This document shows positions 48,691 to 59,133 of a stretch of 64,000 bases of DNA, piece after piece (position 1 is the stretch's first letter; the number at the start of each line of letters is the position of its first letter). The notes under the pieces were generated by a model. It did no database searches. It was not told the origin of the DNA and saw nothing but the letters and a program-made list of their open reading frames with translations. The position numbers and the translations under genes were made by a program. Source of the stretch: Platycnemis pennipes (Eukaryota; Arthropoda; Insecta; Odonata; Platycnemididae); contig OW121852.1 in the NCBI GenBank assembly GCA_933228895.1, positions 121,205,544 through 121,269,543 on the forward strand, in the 5' to 3' direction.

Positions 48691-51299
48691 TTGCGAGGAT
48701 GAAAGATGAGAGTTGACATTGGGACACGTAGTAAAGCTCCGTGGAAAGCAGGTAAGGATGTAGATAGAATGAGAAAGACTTCTCTTTCTCCAGGAGGGTC
48801 TTTTCTGTCAGCGCCTGTAGCTCTTGCCTGACGATAACTACCGAAAACACAAATAGTAAGTCTGCCTCGAAATGTAAAAACCACTGTCTTCTGCTGGTAT
48901 TTCCTTTCAAATGGGCATGCAAATATGCTTGCCTATTCTCGTGGGACATCGGAGTAGGACTTCATTCTCATGATTCAGACTTTTAGAGATTTTTTCAGAC
49001 TTTAGAGATGGCGACAAGAATATTCGAAAAAAATGCTCCTAAAGGTACAAATTTTTAGCAAGCCGATCGGTAAATGGTCATCATAAGTTATCAATGCTAA
49101 CCAGTTTGCAAAGCCTCGTCGTTTTCAAAGGAAGGTTTCTTGGCAGTTAGCTTCTTTTTACCCGATCTAGTTCCTAAAGATGCATTCATATGGTGGTGTT
49201 TATTCGAAGCTGGCATTTATTCAAAGGTGTATAAATCAAATATTAGATTTCCCTTTGTGTTTATGTTTGAATTATTATCAATCCCTGATGTTATCCACTC
49301 CATAGGTGAATTGTATTCATCAGATTCTTCGACATAGAATGTCAAAATTCTATCTGGCCGTTGAAATTTCCTATCTATGAGGGTTTTGCTTTATGAATTG
49401 TGTTTGATGTAACAACATGTATTAATCCTCTCGCGATGTTTTGAGACTTTAGTTAGGTCTTTGGGAACGGTAACTAGTTTTTTGCGTGCGTTTGCAGTAC
49501 GTATTGCCCAGGCTGGCGCTAAAGCTCGGTATTTTGTCGTCATCTAGAGCGATTTGTAGACAATGCACTTGTTTAGTCATATTAGGGGGGCTCTCATGAA
49601 GAAAGGCTTCCAATCTCGTGAAGAAGAAGAAATCTCTCTCTTGTAAAGCCTTCGTCCTCTCTTCACTATAATGATCTTATTTGTTCAAATAGGAAGACCA
49701 ATTTTTTTCGTATATTCCATCCTAATTGGTAAACATGGTGACCATCGGTTTGGGTTTAGGAACAGTAGTGGATGACTTATTGTCTGGTATCGTGGGTCAT
49801 ACAAGATTTCTCGGCGTAATTAGCGAAGCTGTCTGACTAATGCTCTAGACTTTAGATGATAGCAACGAAACTACGCTCCACTGTATTCCGGGGTATGTCT
49901 TTCATTTTTTTTACTTTCTCTTACCGGCTAAATTCAGGCGAGTGAAATAGAGAGCATGACTCAAGTCCCTGCTGCTGGTGAGGAGGGTAAATGCTTTTGA
50001 AGAGCGAGCGCCTTTGTGTGGGAAGCCATGTTGATCGTCCTCTCCGCTTCCCTCCATTCCCAAACGGCCCGGGGCAACGTTTCCTCACTGTAACGGTCCG
50101 ACGCATCCTTCGTCCCACGCTTTCTTCAATCGGAATCCATTCCTGAAACAGATTCGTGTTGGCCTATCGATGGAAATATCGACATAATAGCCTACTCTAC
50201 TTTCGGCAAAATATAGTGCCTGACCAGTGCTATCATCATGGAAATGTATGGCGGATGACAAATATATTTTTGAAAAGTAGATACGTTTTGCTCCTACTTG
50301 AGAAAGAAACGCGTTGACATATTTGAATCTTATTTGTCAACATGAATTTAACATCTCCTTGGGAAGAATAAACGTAACAGCTCTTTTTCAAGCTGCAAAT
50401 ATTATGGTAAAACTTAATTAAATGCACACAAATAGCCAACCGCGATGGCTGTTTCGTTGATTGGTGATTGCCTCGACTTTTCATACTTCTCTACGTCATT
50501 GTGTGTCTTTTTAAATAATGTTGGTGCATGTGTGCTCGTTAATGCAAAAATCTCTGTTAAAAACTGGACTAAGCTGCAATTTCGAAACCCCAGAAGAAAT
50601 TAATTCTGAACCAAGAATGAACAATATGTAAGAAAAAGTCGTCTAAAATATGGTGAAAAATATTTTCGGTAGTTCACTTCGTAAAAAATTATGAATCAGT
50701 GTAGGCCCACTTATAGAGTTCTTTGATATCAAACAGAAAACATCTAAGGATTCACTTGTTTGGAGGAAAGCCAAGTTTCTACTCCTATTTTTTCGAGTTT
50801 TATGGGTTTTCATCAGCGAGTGCTTACTCTATTAACGCTCAATCGACGCTCAATTGACGATGACGCTATGTGTATTTCTTCGAGTATTTTACCCCACTAC
50901 AAATACTATGCCTATACGTATATTATAAGTCTGTCTGTCGTTTTATTATGAATGTGCTCTTATTGTTCAAAATGTTATCACTGAAATACTTGAGAACATA
51001 CGACCAGAATGATTGTTTAACGTTCATTCGGCTATGCTCGATTAATATCCGTCAAGCCCTTGGGATTATGTGTCTTAATAAGCTTTTAAATTACTTTTGA
51101 TTTTTGTCAGTCTATGTCTGGAATGAACTGTTACATCCCAGAACTCTTTCGTTACTAGATTCCAAAACTCTCCAAACTTATAAACGTGCTCGCAGAATTT
51201 AGTTATGCAGCTTTTTATGCTAATTGTTTTTGAGTAATTAACGATATATCGAGCATGGTTATATTTTTAAACAGAAATGAACGCGTTTTCCTTTCAATG
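48691..51299. other. AT-rich non-coding DNA with a moderate GC patch at 49920-50120
   Basis: No repeat or gene recognised. The patch at 49920-50120 is CpG-containing but short. Confidence 0.4.
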
Positions 51300-52960
51300 T
51301 TGAAAATTTTCTTTCCCTTCAAATTTCAAATAATCTCCCCCAATTATGTTCTAAACTCATACGTTGTTTTATATTTTGCCAGTTAATCTGTTTCTCTTCG
51401 TGCATTACATTTAATTTACCATCTTACCGCAGCAATTTACGATCTAAACTACATTTATTTCATCATCTTAAAATACTGCAGTACTCCTTCTTCATTCACC
51501 CCGTCATCTTAAATGCTTCAGTAAGTAAGACTGCTTCAATATTTCATTTAATATTTTCGCTCCCTAATTAATATGAAGTGATATAGGTATCTGCACCTAC
51601 ATGAAAGGATACTTTTGTAAACTTGATTCTACTCGAAAATGTTACGTTCTTTTTCGATTGCTGCAAAATGTTTGCCCTTAAATAAATTACCAGGTCGGGG
51701 AAAAGAGCTATATCACTTTAAATTTTGTCATGGCTTTGGATGTATTCAATAGTAAAGCAACTCCCGTTATTTTCAATGCCCATTCCTTCACCTTCCCTTC
51801 ATAAACGAAACATATCATGATTATTTTTATTCATCAACATTCAATGAATTATTTGCGTCGTGGAACGCTAGCAATTGTTTCATTAATTCATTGATCTATT
51901 TTATGGACTTTGTAATCATAATATTCTATGGACGACTTATTTCTTGTTCCTATTACTTCACATGCTTCAAAACTAACTCAACTTGCTTCTGGCTGTGATA
52001 TTTTACGCATTTTGTTCACTTCACTATATTTTTCATCCCCTTTACCACATATTAATTTTCCAATCGTGTTCATATTTACCTTGAGATATTTAGGTTTTTC
52101 CATCCAAAGATCTAGTTCGTCTGCTTGATAAACGTAGTGGTATTAGCCTAAAATATTTATATTATTTGCTTCGGTAAATTTATTGGTTTCTTTCATCTTT
52201 TGGAACCATGTATTCACAACGTTCTACTTTTAGCTGTTACCATTTTACGGAATTTCTCTCATCATGATGGTAAAAGTTAAATCTTCTCTTGGCATTTAGT
52301 TCATTATTCCGTATCAGTAAATAATGGTACATGCTTATTACAGTAAATTTTCGAGTTTTGAATGGTGTGTCTACTTTCTGGTACGAACTATGACATTTGT
52401 GCAACTGCTGTTTTTTATCATATTATGAATATTTTGACCTTATATCAAAATGCCTGAATATTAAGCCACCATTATTCGCTAATATGTCGTGTCGAAATAG
52501 TTTAATTTTTCAACTCGGATTCCTAGATTTTATTGCTTCAGCTTTTCATTTAATTTCTATGTCGCTAGAAAAATCTAAATACTCGTTTTTCTGAAACACT
52601 GTACCGTACATTTTCGAAGAAACGAATCCGAAGACAACGTTAGACATTCTCTATTCTTGATTTGTGAATCACAGCAGTCATTGTTTAATGGCCTTCGTCA
52701 AAATTATCTCTATTTGGCTTCATTGACCACATTTGTAGAAATAAACTCGCTTCAACTATCAATGCACAACTTTTTCCTCGTTCTTCCCTCTCCTGGATTA
52801 TGAATCTGCGCTGAAAATACCAGTTCTTCCCTTGTAAGATTCATCTAAATCAGTATCCTCTATCTATTTGTCTAGATTTCATTGATGAACGAAATATTTC
52901 CTCCTCCAGTATCCATGTTATACTCAGCCTTAAGACAATAATGGATCCAAGGGAGATATG
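51300..52960. other. T/C-rich segment, possibly an antisense decayed non-LTR retrotransposon
   Basis: The top strand is T/C-rich for about 1.6 kb, so the minus strand is A-rich, like the coding strand of the RTE. At 52127-51978 the minus strand is open for about 50 codons and reads ADELDLWMEKPKYLKVNMN then ICGKGDEKYSEVNK, which resembles the end of a reverse transcriptase (YADD..L..E....LKVN..K...M). The following frame has SIEYYDYKVHK where some non-LTR elements have a SI.C..C..WVHK.C zinc motif. The two Cys would have mutated to Tyr. This is suggestive only. Confidence 0.3.
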
Positions 52961-53280
52961 TAACGGATTCCACACCTTTAAATGTGTGGAATATTTATAG
53001 TCGTGAAAGGGTGTCATGTGCGAGGAAAGCCTAAAAAATGGTGGCTACGCATAAGTATATGCTACTCGTACATACCTATAAATTGTCGAAGGAATATTTA
53101 AAGTCAGCCATTTATTGGTTTTTTGAAGTAATTACATCGTCACAGAAAAAAATCTTCGCGCATTTCGCCTAATTTAACTAATTTTTTAATGTATTTTTAA
53201 GATTTATTACGTGAAAGATATGAATTCCTAATTATGTTTAAAAAAAACATAATTTCATTACATAATACCTTTCATCTCCT
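52961..53280. other. AT-rich DNA with a small hairpin
   Basis: ATTCCACAC (52969-52977) and GTGTGGAAT (52984-52992) form a 9-bp-arm hairpin around CTTTAA. Nothing else noted. Confidence 0.5.
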
Positions 53281-53518
53281 TAAAGGCCGCTTTACATGAT
53301 ACGATTTTTTTACAATTTCTAGTACATACAAACTCTTGTATAAACTGAACGAAATTGTTTGTATGAATGGAATTAGGACAGGTTCTATTTTTCGTATATT
53401 TATTCAGACATTTGCACAAGCGTTCACACAATTTGCCGCTTTACATGGTACAATGTTCTCATACAAGCGTTTGTACAAGAAAATTTACAGAAAATTGTAT
53501 CATGTAAAGCGGCCTTAA
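53281..53518. mobile_element. Harbinger-like MITE, 232 bp, with TAA duplication
   Basis: The body (53284-53515) begins AGGCCGCTTTACATGATACG and the complement of its other end is AGGCCGCTTTACATGATACA, giving terminal inverted repeats of about 27 bp. Both sides carry TAA (53281-53283 and 53516-53518), the TWA-type 3-bp duplication of PIF/Harbinger elements. A third copy of the terminal motif (CCGCTTTACATGGTAC) lies inside at about 53438-53453. A 60-codon frame in it is incidental. No transposase is present, so it would have been moved in trans. Confidence 0.8.
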
Positions 53519-54089
53519 TAAATGGCTTCATTTTGGAGGAGTTGTGAAATGGAAAAATAATAAAATCGCTATTAGTCTTCGTCTACGGGATAAAATTTTG
53601 CCGTATGAATTTTTACTTAATTATTTATAGCCTACGATTAGCTCTGGAGTGCTAGAGCATATCAGAAAAATATCTAACATACCTTAAATATTTAATCACA
53701 AATTAAAAAATATTTAATTTTCTTCGGCGTCTCATTCGCGTCTACTGGAGAAATTTGCTACCCCTCTAAGATTGTCTGAGGTGTAAATATAACGAGTTTT
53801 TTGTTTAGTTCCTAATATTTGAAAATAGTTACCCGAATCGAGTCTTCTTTCCAGACAAAAATCACGGTTGATTCACATACATAATAAAAAATGCGCTAAG
53901 AAGAGCATTTTTATATGAAAGAAGATAGGAAGGAAAAGGGAAGGAAGTTATATATAGGATATATTTATAGGAAGAGGAAAAGAGTCTATTGTAATTATGG
54001 ATTATAACAATTGATGATATTTTAATCTCCAATCTTTTTTCGAAGGATTGTATTGCGAGCAATCTGGCGATTCAACCTTGTCCTTACTA
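53519..54089. other. AT-rich non-coding DNA, no feature recognised
   Basis: No repeat or gene recognised. Confidence 0.45.
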
Positions 54090-54600
54090 AATCCCGCAGA
54101 TGAACTCCGGCGTGGATACACTTTTTTCGGAGGTTATCCTTCGTCGTGAGTGTGGCTGGATGCCGGCGGCGGACGGGAAGGGAGTGAGAGAGAGAGAAAG
54201 GGAGAGAGAGAGAGAAGTCGCCTCAATGGCTGCGAAAGAAGAATGAAAGCAGTAGAGGAGGAGAAGTTCTACCGGGAGTAGTGGGCGCGCGGGGTCGGCC
54301 GGGGTGACGGTCGGCGGTTGCCTCGCGGAGGGTTCGCGCGGACGGCTCTCCCTCCTCCTCCACCCCTCTAGACGGGCAATGAGAATGACAAATAAGGGTC
54401 GAGAGTGCACCCCCGGCCCTTCTCTTGGCCCCACCGAGGACTCCCGCCGACTCGAGTCGTCGCTTTCCGCCGTTGCTCGAATTCCCACCATCGCCCAACT
54501 CTTGACGTGGTGGCATTCGTGGCATTGGGATCTGCAATCGACGTCCATTGCGTTCGACATGTGAAGCATGCATGCGCCTCGGTCGCTCATACACTCTGAT
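54090..54600. other. CpG-rich island with GAGA tract, purine-rich then pyrimidine-rich
   Basis: GAGAGAG/GGGAGAG repeats at 54184-54215 are followed by CpG-dense DNA (54280-54350) and a C/T-rich stretch to about 54450. The 172-codon minus frame is Ser/Leu/Arg-rich and low-complexity in part, with no domain recognised. Dense CpG and GAGA repeats would suit a promoter-like element, but no transcription start can be shown. Confidence 0.4.
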
Positions 54601-57049
54601 CTCAAATTTATTAACCCGTTTTGCTCCTAATTTAAATAATTTCAGCGAGAAAACGTCGCAGCTTCGCGTGCAATTCAGCTTATGATTTTAGGTTTTCATC
54701 ATGAAGTACAGACACCTCAGTAATGGAACACAAAAAATCGTGGTTACATGGCACACCTGCTGGTCAATGTTGGGAAAAATACGAATTTATTATTAATTAA
54801 AGGTTCCCTCGCATGCTAAATAGAGCAAAGCACCAAATGACTTTCTTCATTAATAATCTTACCAGGAACTACGGCTCTGTTTTGTCCCATTTTTTTCATT
54901 AAAACTATGGAATTTAAAAGGTTTCTCTTTTCCTTTTCCAATTTCAACCTTATGATCGAACATACTATATAGTAATGGAATTTTTAATACCTTTCAAAAA
55001 ACAATCCTCAAGTTAATGTGCTTTTAACTGTACTTGATCCTACCTTTTGATGGTGATCCGATTACCAACCTAATTCTTCTAACGTGGCTTGAAATCGGCT
55101 AAATCTATCACAGCAGATGTTTGCCCACTCTGCTCTCTCCTGTTCGCTGTCCATTAGCCAATTGTAGGAACAAACGTTTTTTGTCATAATCCCATCCACT
55201 GGCAGATATGTAGGTGGGAAAATCGATTCAATATGACGTACGGTGGAAAAGAGAACAGATTAGGATATGATAGGTTGGGGTGCTTGCAGTTGCAATAAGG
55301 ATGTCTATATAATAATATTTAATGCAATTTTTTATTCTCAGGTCTCAGTGTCGGAATGGAGAAATAACTTGCAGAATTTTAGACTGTTGATGTAGAAATA
55401 GAAGGAGCGTAAGAAATGACGGAGTGCTGTAATAGCTTGTAACGTTACGCTTTTCTCCATTTTGATATCTACATTTGGGTGTTAACTTTTCTTAAAAATT
55501 TTGGTGTATGCGCCTCGAATATACTTTCGTAAACTTCAGACGTTGGAAATCTTAGTATCTACAAAAAAATGAAATTAGTAGGATAACGTAAATTTAATAA
55601 AAATAGGTAATACCTAGTCTGCACAAAATCTTTTCATCTAAAAAATACAGGCGAAATGGTGGAAATCAGATTCAATCCACAGCCATGCTTCATATTATTC
55701 ATCAGGTGTATATTAGAGTGTTCATCATATTCTCATGTATTGGCAAGGAGTTAGATAGAAGAAGGGACTTAAACTCAATCTCGCCCCTCTAAATTATTAT
55801 CCATATATCTAAAAATAATCCTTTAACCGCACAAAAATGGGAAAGGAAGAAAAGATTTTTGTGACTTAATAGGTGTCCGACCAACAAGGAGTTGCGATTT
55901 TTGTTTGAGCCTCTTGACTCTTTGGTTCAATACTTAAAGTAACATAACTTTAATATTATCTTTCCTATGGTAGAGTATGAGATTAATTGTCAACTCAATT
56001 CATATGCTAGCTTTGTGTTCCAATATATGCGAAAAGTCGTGTTTCTCGAGATACCATACCAGTCTAACGGTATTTCACCTAATTTGAATAGAGATATTTT
56101 TGTAGTTTTATAAATATTTTATCTCAGTACTACTGCGTTATTCTCCAGAGTAAATTCACTCGGTCCTAGAGTGGCTCTTTTGGTTTTGAGACTCAAAAAT
56201 ACCAATTCTGCTCTCTAGAACTCCTGGTTAAAAAGGCTGATATAAAGTTTGTTGTTTACAGAAGGTCATATGGAAAGCAGCATGAATGATACTTTATAAA
56301 TTATATTTATTCTATATTGCTAGTTAAAACCACGTTTATGGGTATTTATTTTCGGAATTGGAAATAAGTCTTCAGGGATATAAACTGGGGTCCATTTGTT
56401 ACCAGGTGGATTATGAAGGGATTATATATGCACTCATAGTACATCCATCATGAGATACACGCAATAAGGAGATAAATATATCTTAACTTGTCTACCTTAT
56501 AAATGCATCATCTACCGATAGAACATTTGGCAAAAGTCCATGCAATTAATAACGTCTACCTCTGATCTGCTCGAACAACAAGTAAATAATAATTCTGAAC
56601 AGTACATTTCATTCACTCATTTGTAATAATTACTCGTGAGTACCATTCTCTCGTGCATTTTTGAGATTACACTTATAAACTCATCCTGTTGTCTGAAAAA
56701 TACGGGTTATTCCTCATCCAAATATAGTTCCAACTATTTCTTAAACAGGTATCCAAATATTTATGCATGGTCAATTTGCTTCTTGTGCAACATTTCATTT
56801 AAATAGTAAGATGAGGTATCAAGAAGGGAAAAATTATTTAAAAGGATTCCCCCCCGTTTTAACTCAAATTTTACGTTAACTAAAGAAATATGGTTACAGT
56901 ATTACAGTTGACAAAATCATGCTCGAAGTATTTAAGTGCATCATCTTTTTTTAACTTTTATAAAGTTACTCCAAAAAGTAGTTTTGCATTTTCTATGACG
57001 AAGGTCACTGTAATTTAATCCGGCCTTCAAATTCTGGATAGGGAGAGAA
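54601..57049. other. AT-rich non-coding DNA, no feature recognised
   Basis: A long stretch without repeat, gene or island. Confidence 0.45.
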
Positions 57050-58180
57050 AAGGTTGAAATGACCGGAGATGGAAATTCATGAGTTTGCAGTGTAATGGGG
57101 TGTTCGCCCGGGAGTTGAAAAAAAATAATAGACGACCGATCTAGTTCGCGTTAAGGGCCGAGCTGTCGGTAATGCAGATTACGGTGGGCGCGAGGACTCA
57201 AGAGGTCGGACGGTCGTTCGGGTTAGGGGCCTCCGTCTCGCAGGGAGGGAGCTCATAGAGGAGAAGAGAGGGAGATGAAGGAGAGGGAGGAGGGGAAGGG
57301 GGAGGAAGAGAAAGAGAGAGAGGAGATGAGGAGCGTGTATGTGTGAGGGAGGGAGGAAGTGGGTTTCGAGAGTGTAGAAAGGGTGGAGCTAAAATATTAT
57401 TGGTACGACGTTGGCTCTGATGCTCCGCCTCCTTTTACCTCCCTCCCACACCCACCCTCCCAACTCCCCTCCTACTCCTCCCACACCGCATCCCACCCCC
57501 CCACCTCCCTACCAACCCACCCCCCCCCCCACACACGTGTGTGCTTGCTGCACTGACTCTCCCCTCCTCCCCCTCTCGGCCTCGCAGCACACACACTCGG
57601 CTCCAGCCCTCTCCTCCTCTTTTCCCACCCCCTGTTCCCCTCCTCCTCCTGGGGCAACCCGTTCCCCTCCCTCGCCTCCTTTTCCTCTTCAAGGGGCGAT
57701 GTATGCAAATGGAGATGGCAGAGCAGGCTCCGCCTACTTTGCTCCCCTTCAACTCTTCCCTCCCCTCCGTTCCTCTCTCTCTCTCTCGTCTCCTCTTTCT
57801 CCACCTAGCCTCCTCCTCCTCCATTCCTCTCCTCCAAACCACATCTCTCCTCTCCTCTAACACACGCATCCTTTTTTATCGTCATCCCGGAGAGAGAGAG
57901 AGGGGACCGCTCGCCCATGGCGTTCGTTCTCTCCGTTCTGCCGTTGTGTCCGAGTCTCCCGCTTTCCGCATCCATTGTTCTTCCCGCCAATGCTTTTCCT
58001 ATCTCCCTGCACGCTGCTTAAAGGCCCGAGTGCGCGCCTTGCCTGCCTGAATGCTTGTAAGCTCCTCCTTTGCTCCGCTATCTCCGGGAGACCACCTCTT
58101 TGCATCTCTCCCTCGGCCCGCTCGCGTTATCCTCGCCACTTTGAAAACTTCCTCTCCGTCTTGCGCTTTTCAGCGATGTT
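57050..58180. other. Largest GC/CpG-rich island, purine-rich then pyrimidine-rich
   Basis: A CpG-rich opening (57090-57240) leads to a GAGG-rich purine tract (57230-57380), then nearly pure C/T DNA (57420-57880) with a CA/TG palindrome at about 57530-57543, a short GAGA patch (57889-57903), and CpG-rich pyrimidine DNA to 58150. Frames of 149-169 codons here are Pro/Ser/Leu translations of the C/T tract and are not genes. It is the strongest promoter- or CpG-island-like candidate by composition; an untranslated first exon cannot be excluded. Confidence 0.45.
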
Positions 58181-58283
58181 ATTTTTCATTATTTTGGCCC
58201 TAACTACAATTAGCAGGCAGTGTAAGTGAACCGAAAGAATTAGGTTTGATCAGAGAACTAGGCAGCGTGCAGCGTAGAGCTGC

Positions 58284-58303
58284 TACTAGTAGTAGTAGTA
58301 GTA
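58284..58303 (+). repeat. (TAG)n microsatellite
   Basis: ACTAGTAGTAGTAGTAGTAGG, a short trinucleotide run, in AT-rich DNA. Confidence 0.85.
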
Positions 58304-58512
58304 GGCTAGTTGAAAGGTGTTACGATAGGTTTAGCAGTGTATCAGTATAAATAAAAGAATGAGGCTGGGAATCATTATCAAATCGCAGGTTAAAGTACAG
58401 ATTAAATCTATTACAAAAATTTCAAATGGACAGATTTATTGAAGTTGTAAGATATATATTAAGAACCCCTGCGTATTACGCTACAATTGACCAGATAAAT
58501 AATTTTAGAGGG

Positions 58513-58864
58513 ATAGATTGTCATCATCATCTAGGGTCAACAATCCTAGGATTGGTTTGACGCAGCCCTCCACTCAATTCTCCTATCGGCCAACCTCTTC
58601 ATATTAACGTAGTTCCTCTCTTTCACGTCCTTTACGACCTGTTCTATGTAACTCATACGAGGCCTGCCTTTTCCATTCTTCCCGTTCACTTTTCCTTCGA
58701 CGATTGTCTTCATCAGGCCATCGTGTCTTAAGATGTGGCCGATTAAGTTGTCCCGTCTTCTTTTTATAGTTTTCAGCAGACTTCTCTTTTCTCCCACTCT
58801 TCTTAGGACTTCTTCATTTGTCACTCGGTCGATCCATTTTATTCATCGATCCATAGATTGTCAT
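58513..58864 (-). mobile_element. RTE non-LTR retrotransposon, 5'-truncated copy 2
   Basis: The body (58525-58852) is the last part of the RTE family also present at 9970-12089, inverted. Its 3' end has the same CCTAGGATTGTTGACC sequence and a GATGATGATGA tail. ATAGATTGTCAT flanks it at 58513-58524 and 58853-58864, a 12-bp target-site duplication. The 5' truncation falls just before the conserved TNEE motif. The tail of the reading frame is intact here while copy 1 is broken. Confidence 0.88.
58546..58840 (-). pseudogene. RTE reverse-transcriptase protein, C-terminal fragment
   Basis: The frame reads MTNEEVLRRVGEK, then RRRDNLIGHILRHDGL, VEGKVNGKNGKGRPRMSYIE, VVKDVKERNYVNMKRLADRR and a stop after SNQS. 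It matches the 3' part of the copy at 11780-12065 almost residue for residue, and it shows which bases in that copy are lost or changed (a missing base near 11937, and Trp codons turned to stops). This tail follows the reverse transcriptase in many RTE-type proteins; its role is not well known. Without the catalytic domains it has no activity. Confidence 0.85.
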
Positions 58865-58932
58865 TCATCGATCCATAGATTGTCATTCATCGATCCATAG
58901 ATTGTCATTCATCAATATGCATAGATTGTCAT
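58843..58932 (+). repeat. 22-bp tandem array grown from the RTE insertion junction
   Basis: The unit is ATAGATTGTCAT (the target-site duplication) plus TCATCGATCC (the complement of the element's 5' end). It occurs three times cleanly and once degenerately (CATCAATATGCATAGATTGT). The array begins exactly at the 5' junction of RTE copy 2, so it arose after insertion by duplication of the junction. Confidence 0.85.
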
Positions 58933-59068
58933 ACCGATAGATTTAATGTCTTTTTTCACGCGTGCTATTAGAGATAATAGGCAGCGTAGCAAAGGAACAG
59001 GCACGTGAAATATTGTTGGAGTAGTCTGCAGAGGTAGCTCATAGTTGCATGTAAATGGTGCATGATTG

Positions 59069-59133
59069 GTGATCCCCCTCCCACCCCCTGCTATACACCC
59101 TCTATGATGGCTCGCTGGGTATTACGTAGATGT
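59069..59133 (+). repeat. Short interspersed repeat core, copy 5
   Basis: GTGATCCCCCTCCCACCCCC to GCTGGGTATTACGTAGATGT aligns with the other four copies, with a few inserted bases in the C-rich half. Confidence 0.5.

Noticed and set aside
53281..53518. piggyBac-type TTAA duplication for the MITE
   Set aside because: TTAA can be read on both sides only if the ends are made unequal; symmetrical ends leave TAA, which fits Harbinger.
54087..54605. 172-codon minus frame
   Set aside because: Part of it is translated GAGA repeat and CpG-rich DNA; the frame overlaps other equally open frames and shows no family motif.
57411..58050. Overlapping plus and minus frames of 110-169 codons
   Set aside because: C/T-rich low-complexity sequence gives open frames in most phases; no domain or splice structure.
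58843..58932. CRISPR-like array
   Set aside because: A plain tandem repeat without spacers that derives from a retrotransposon junction.
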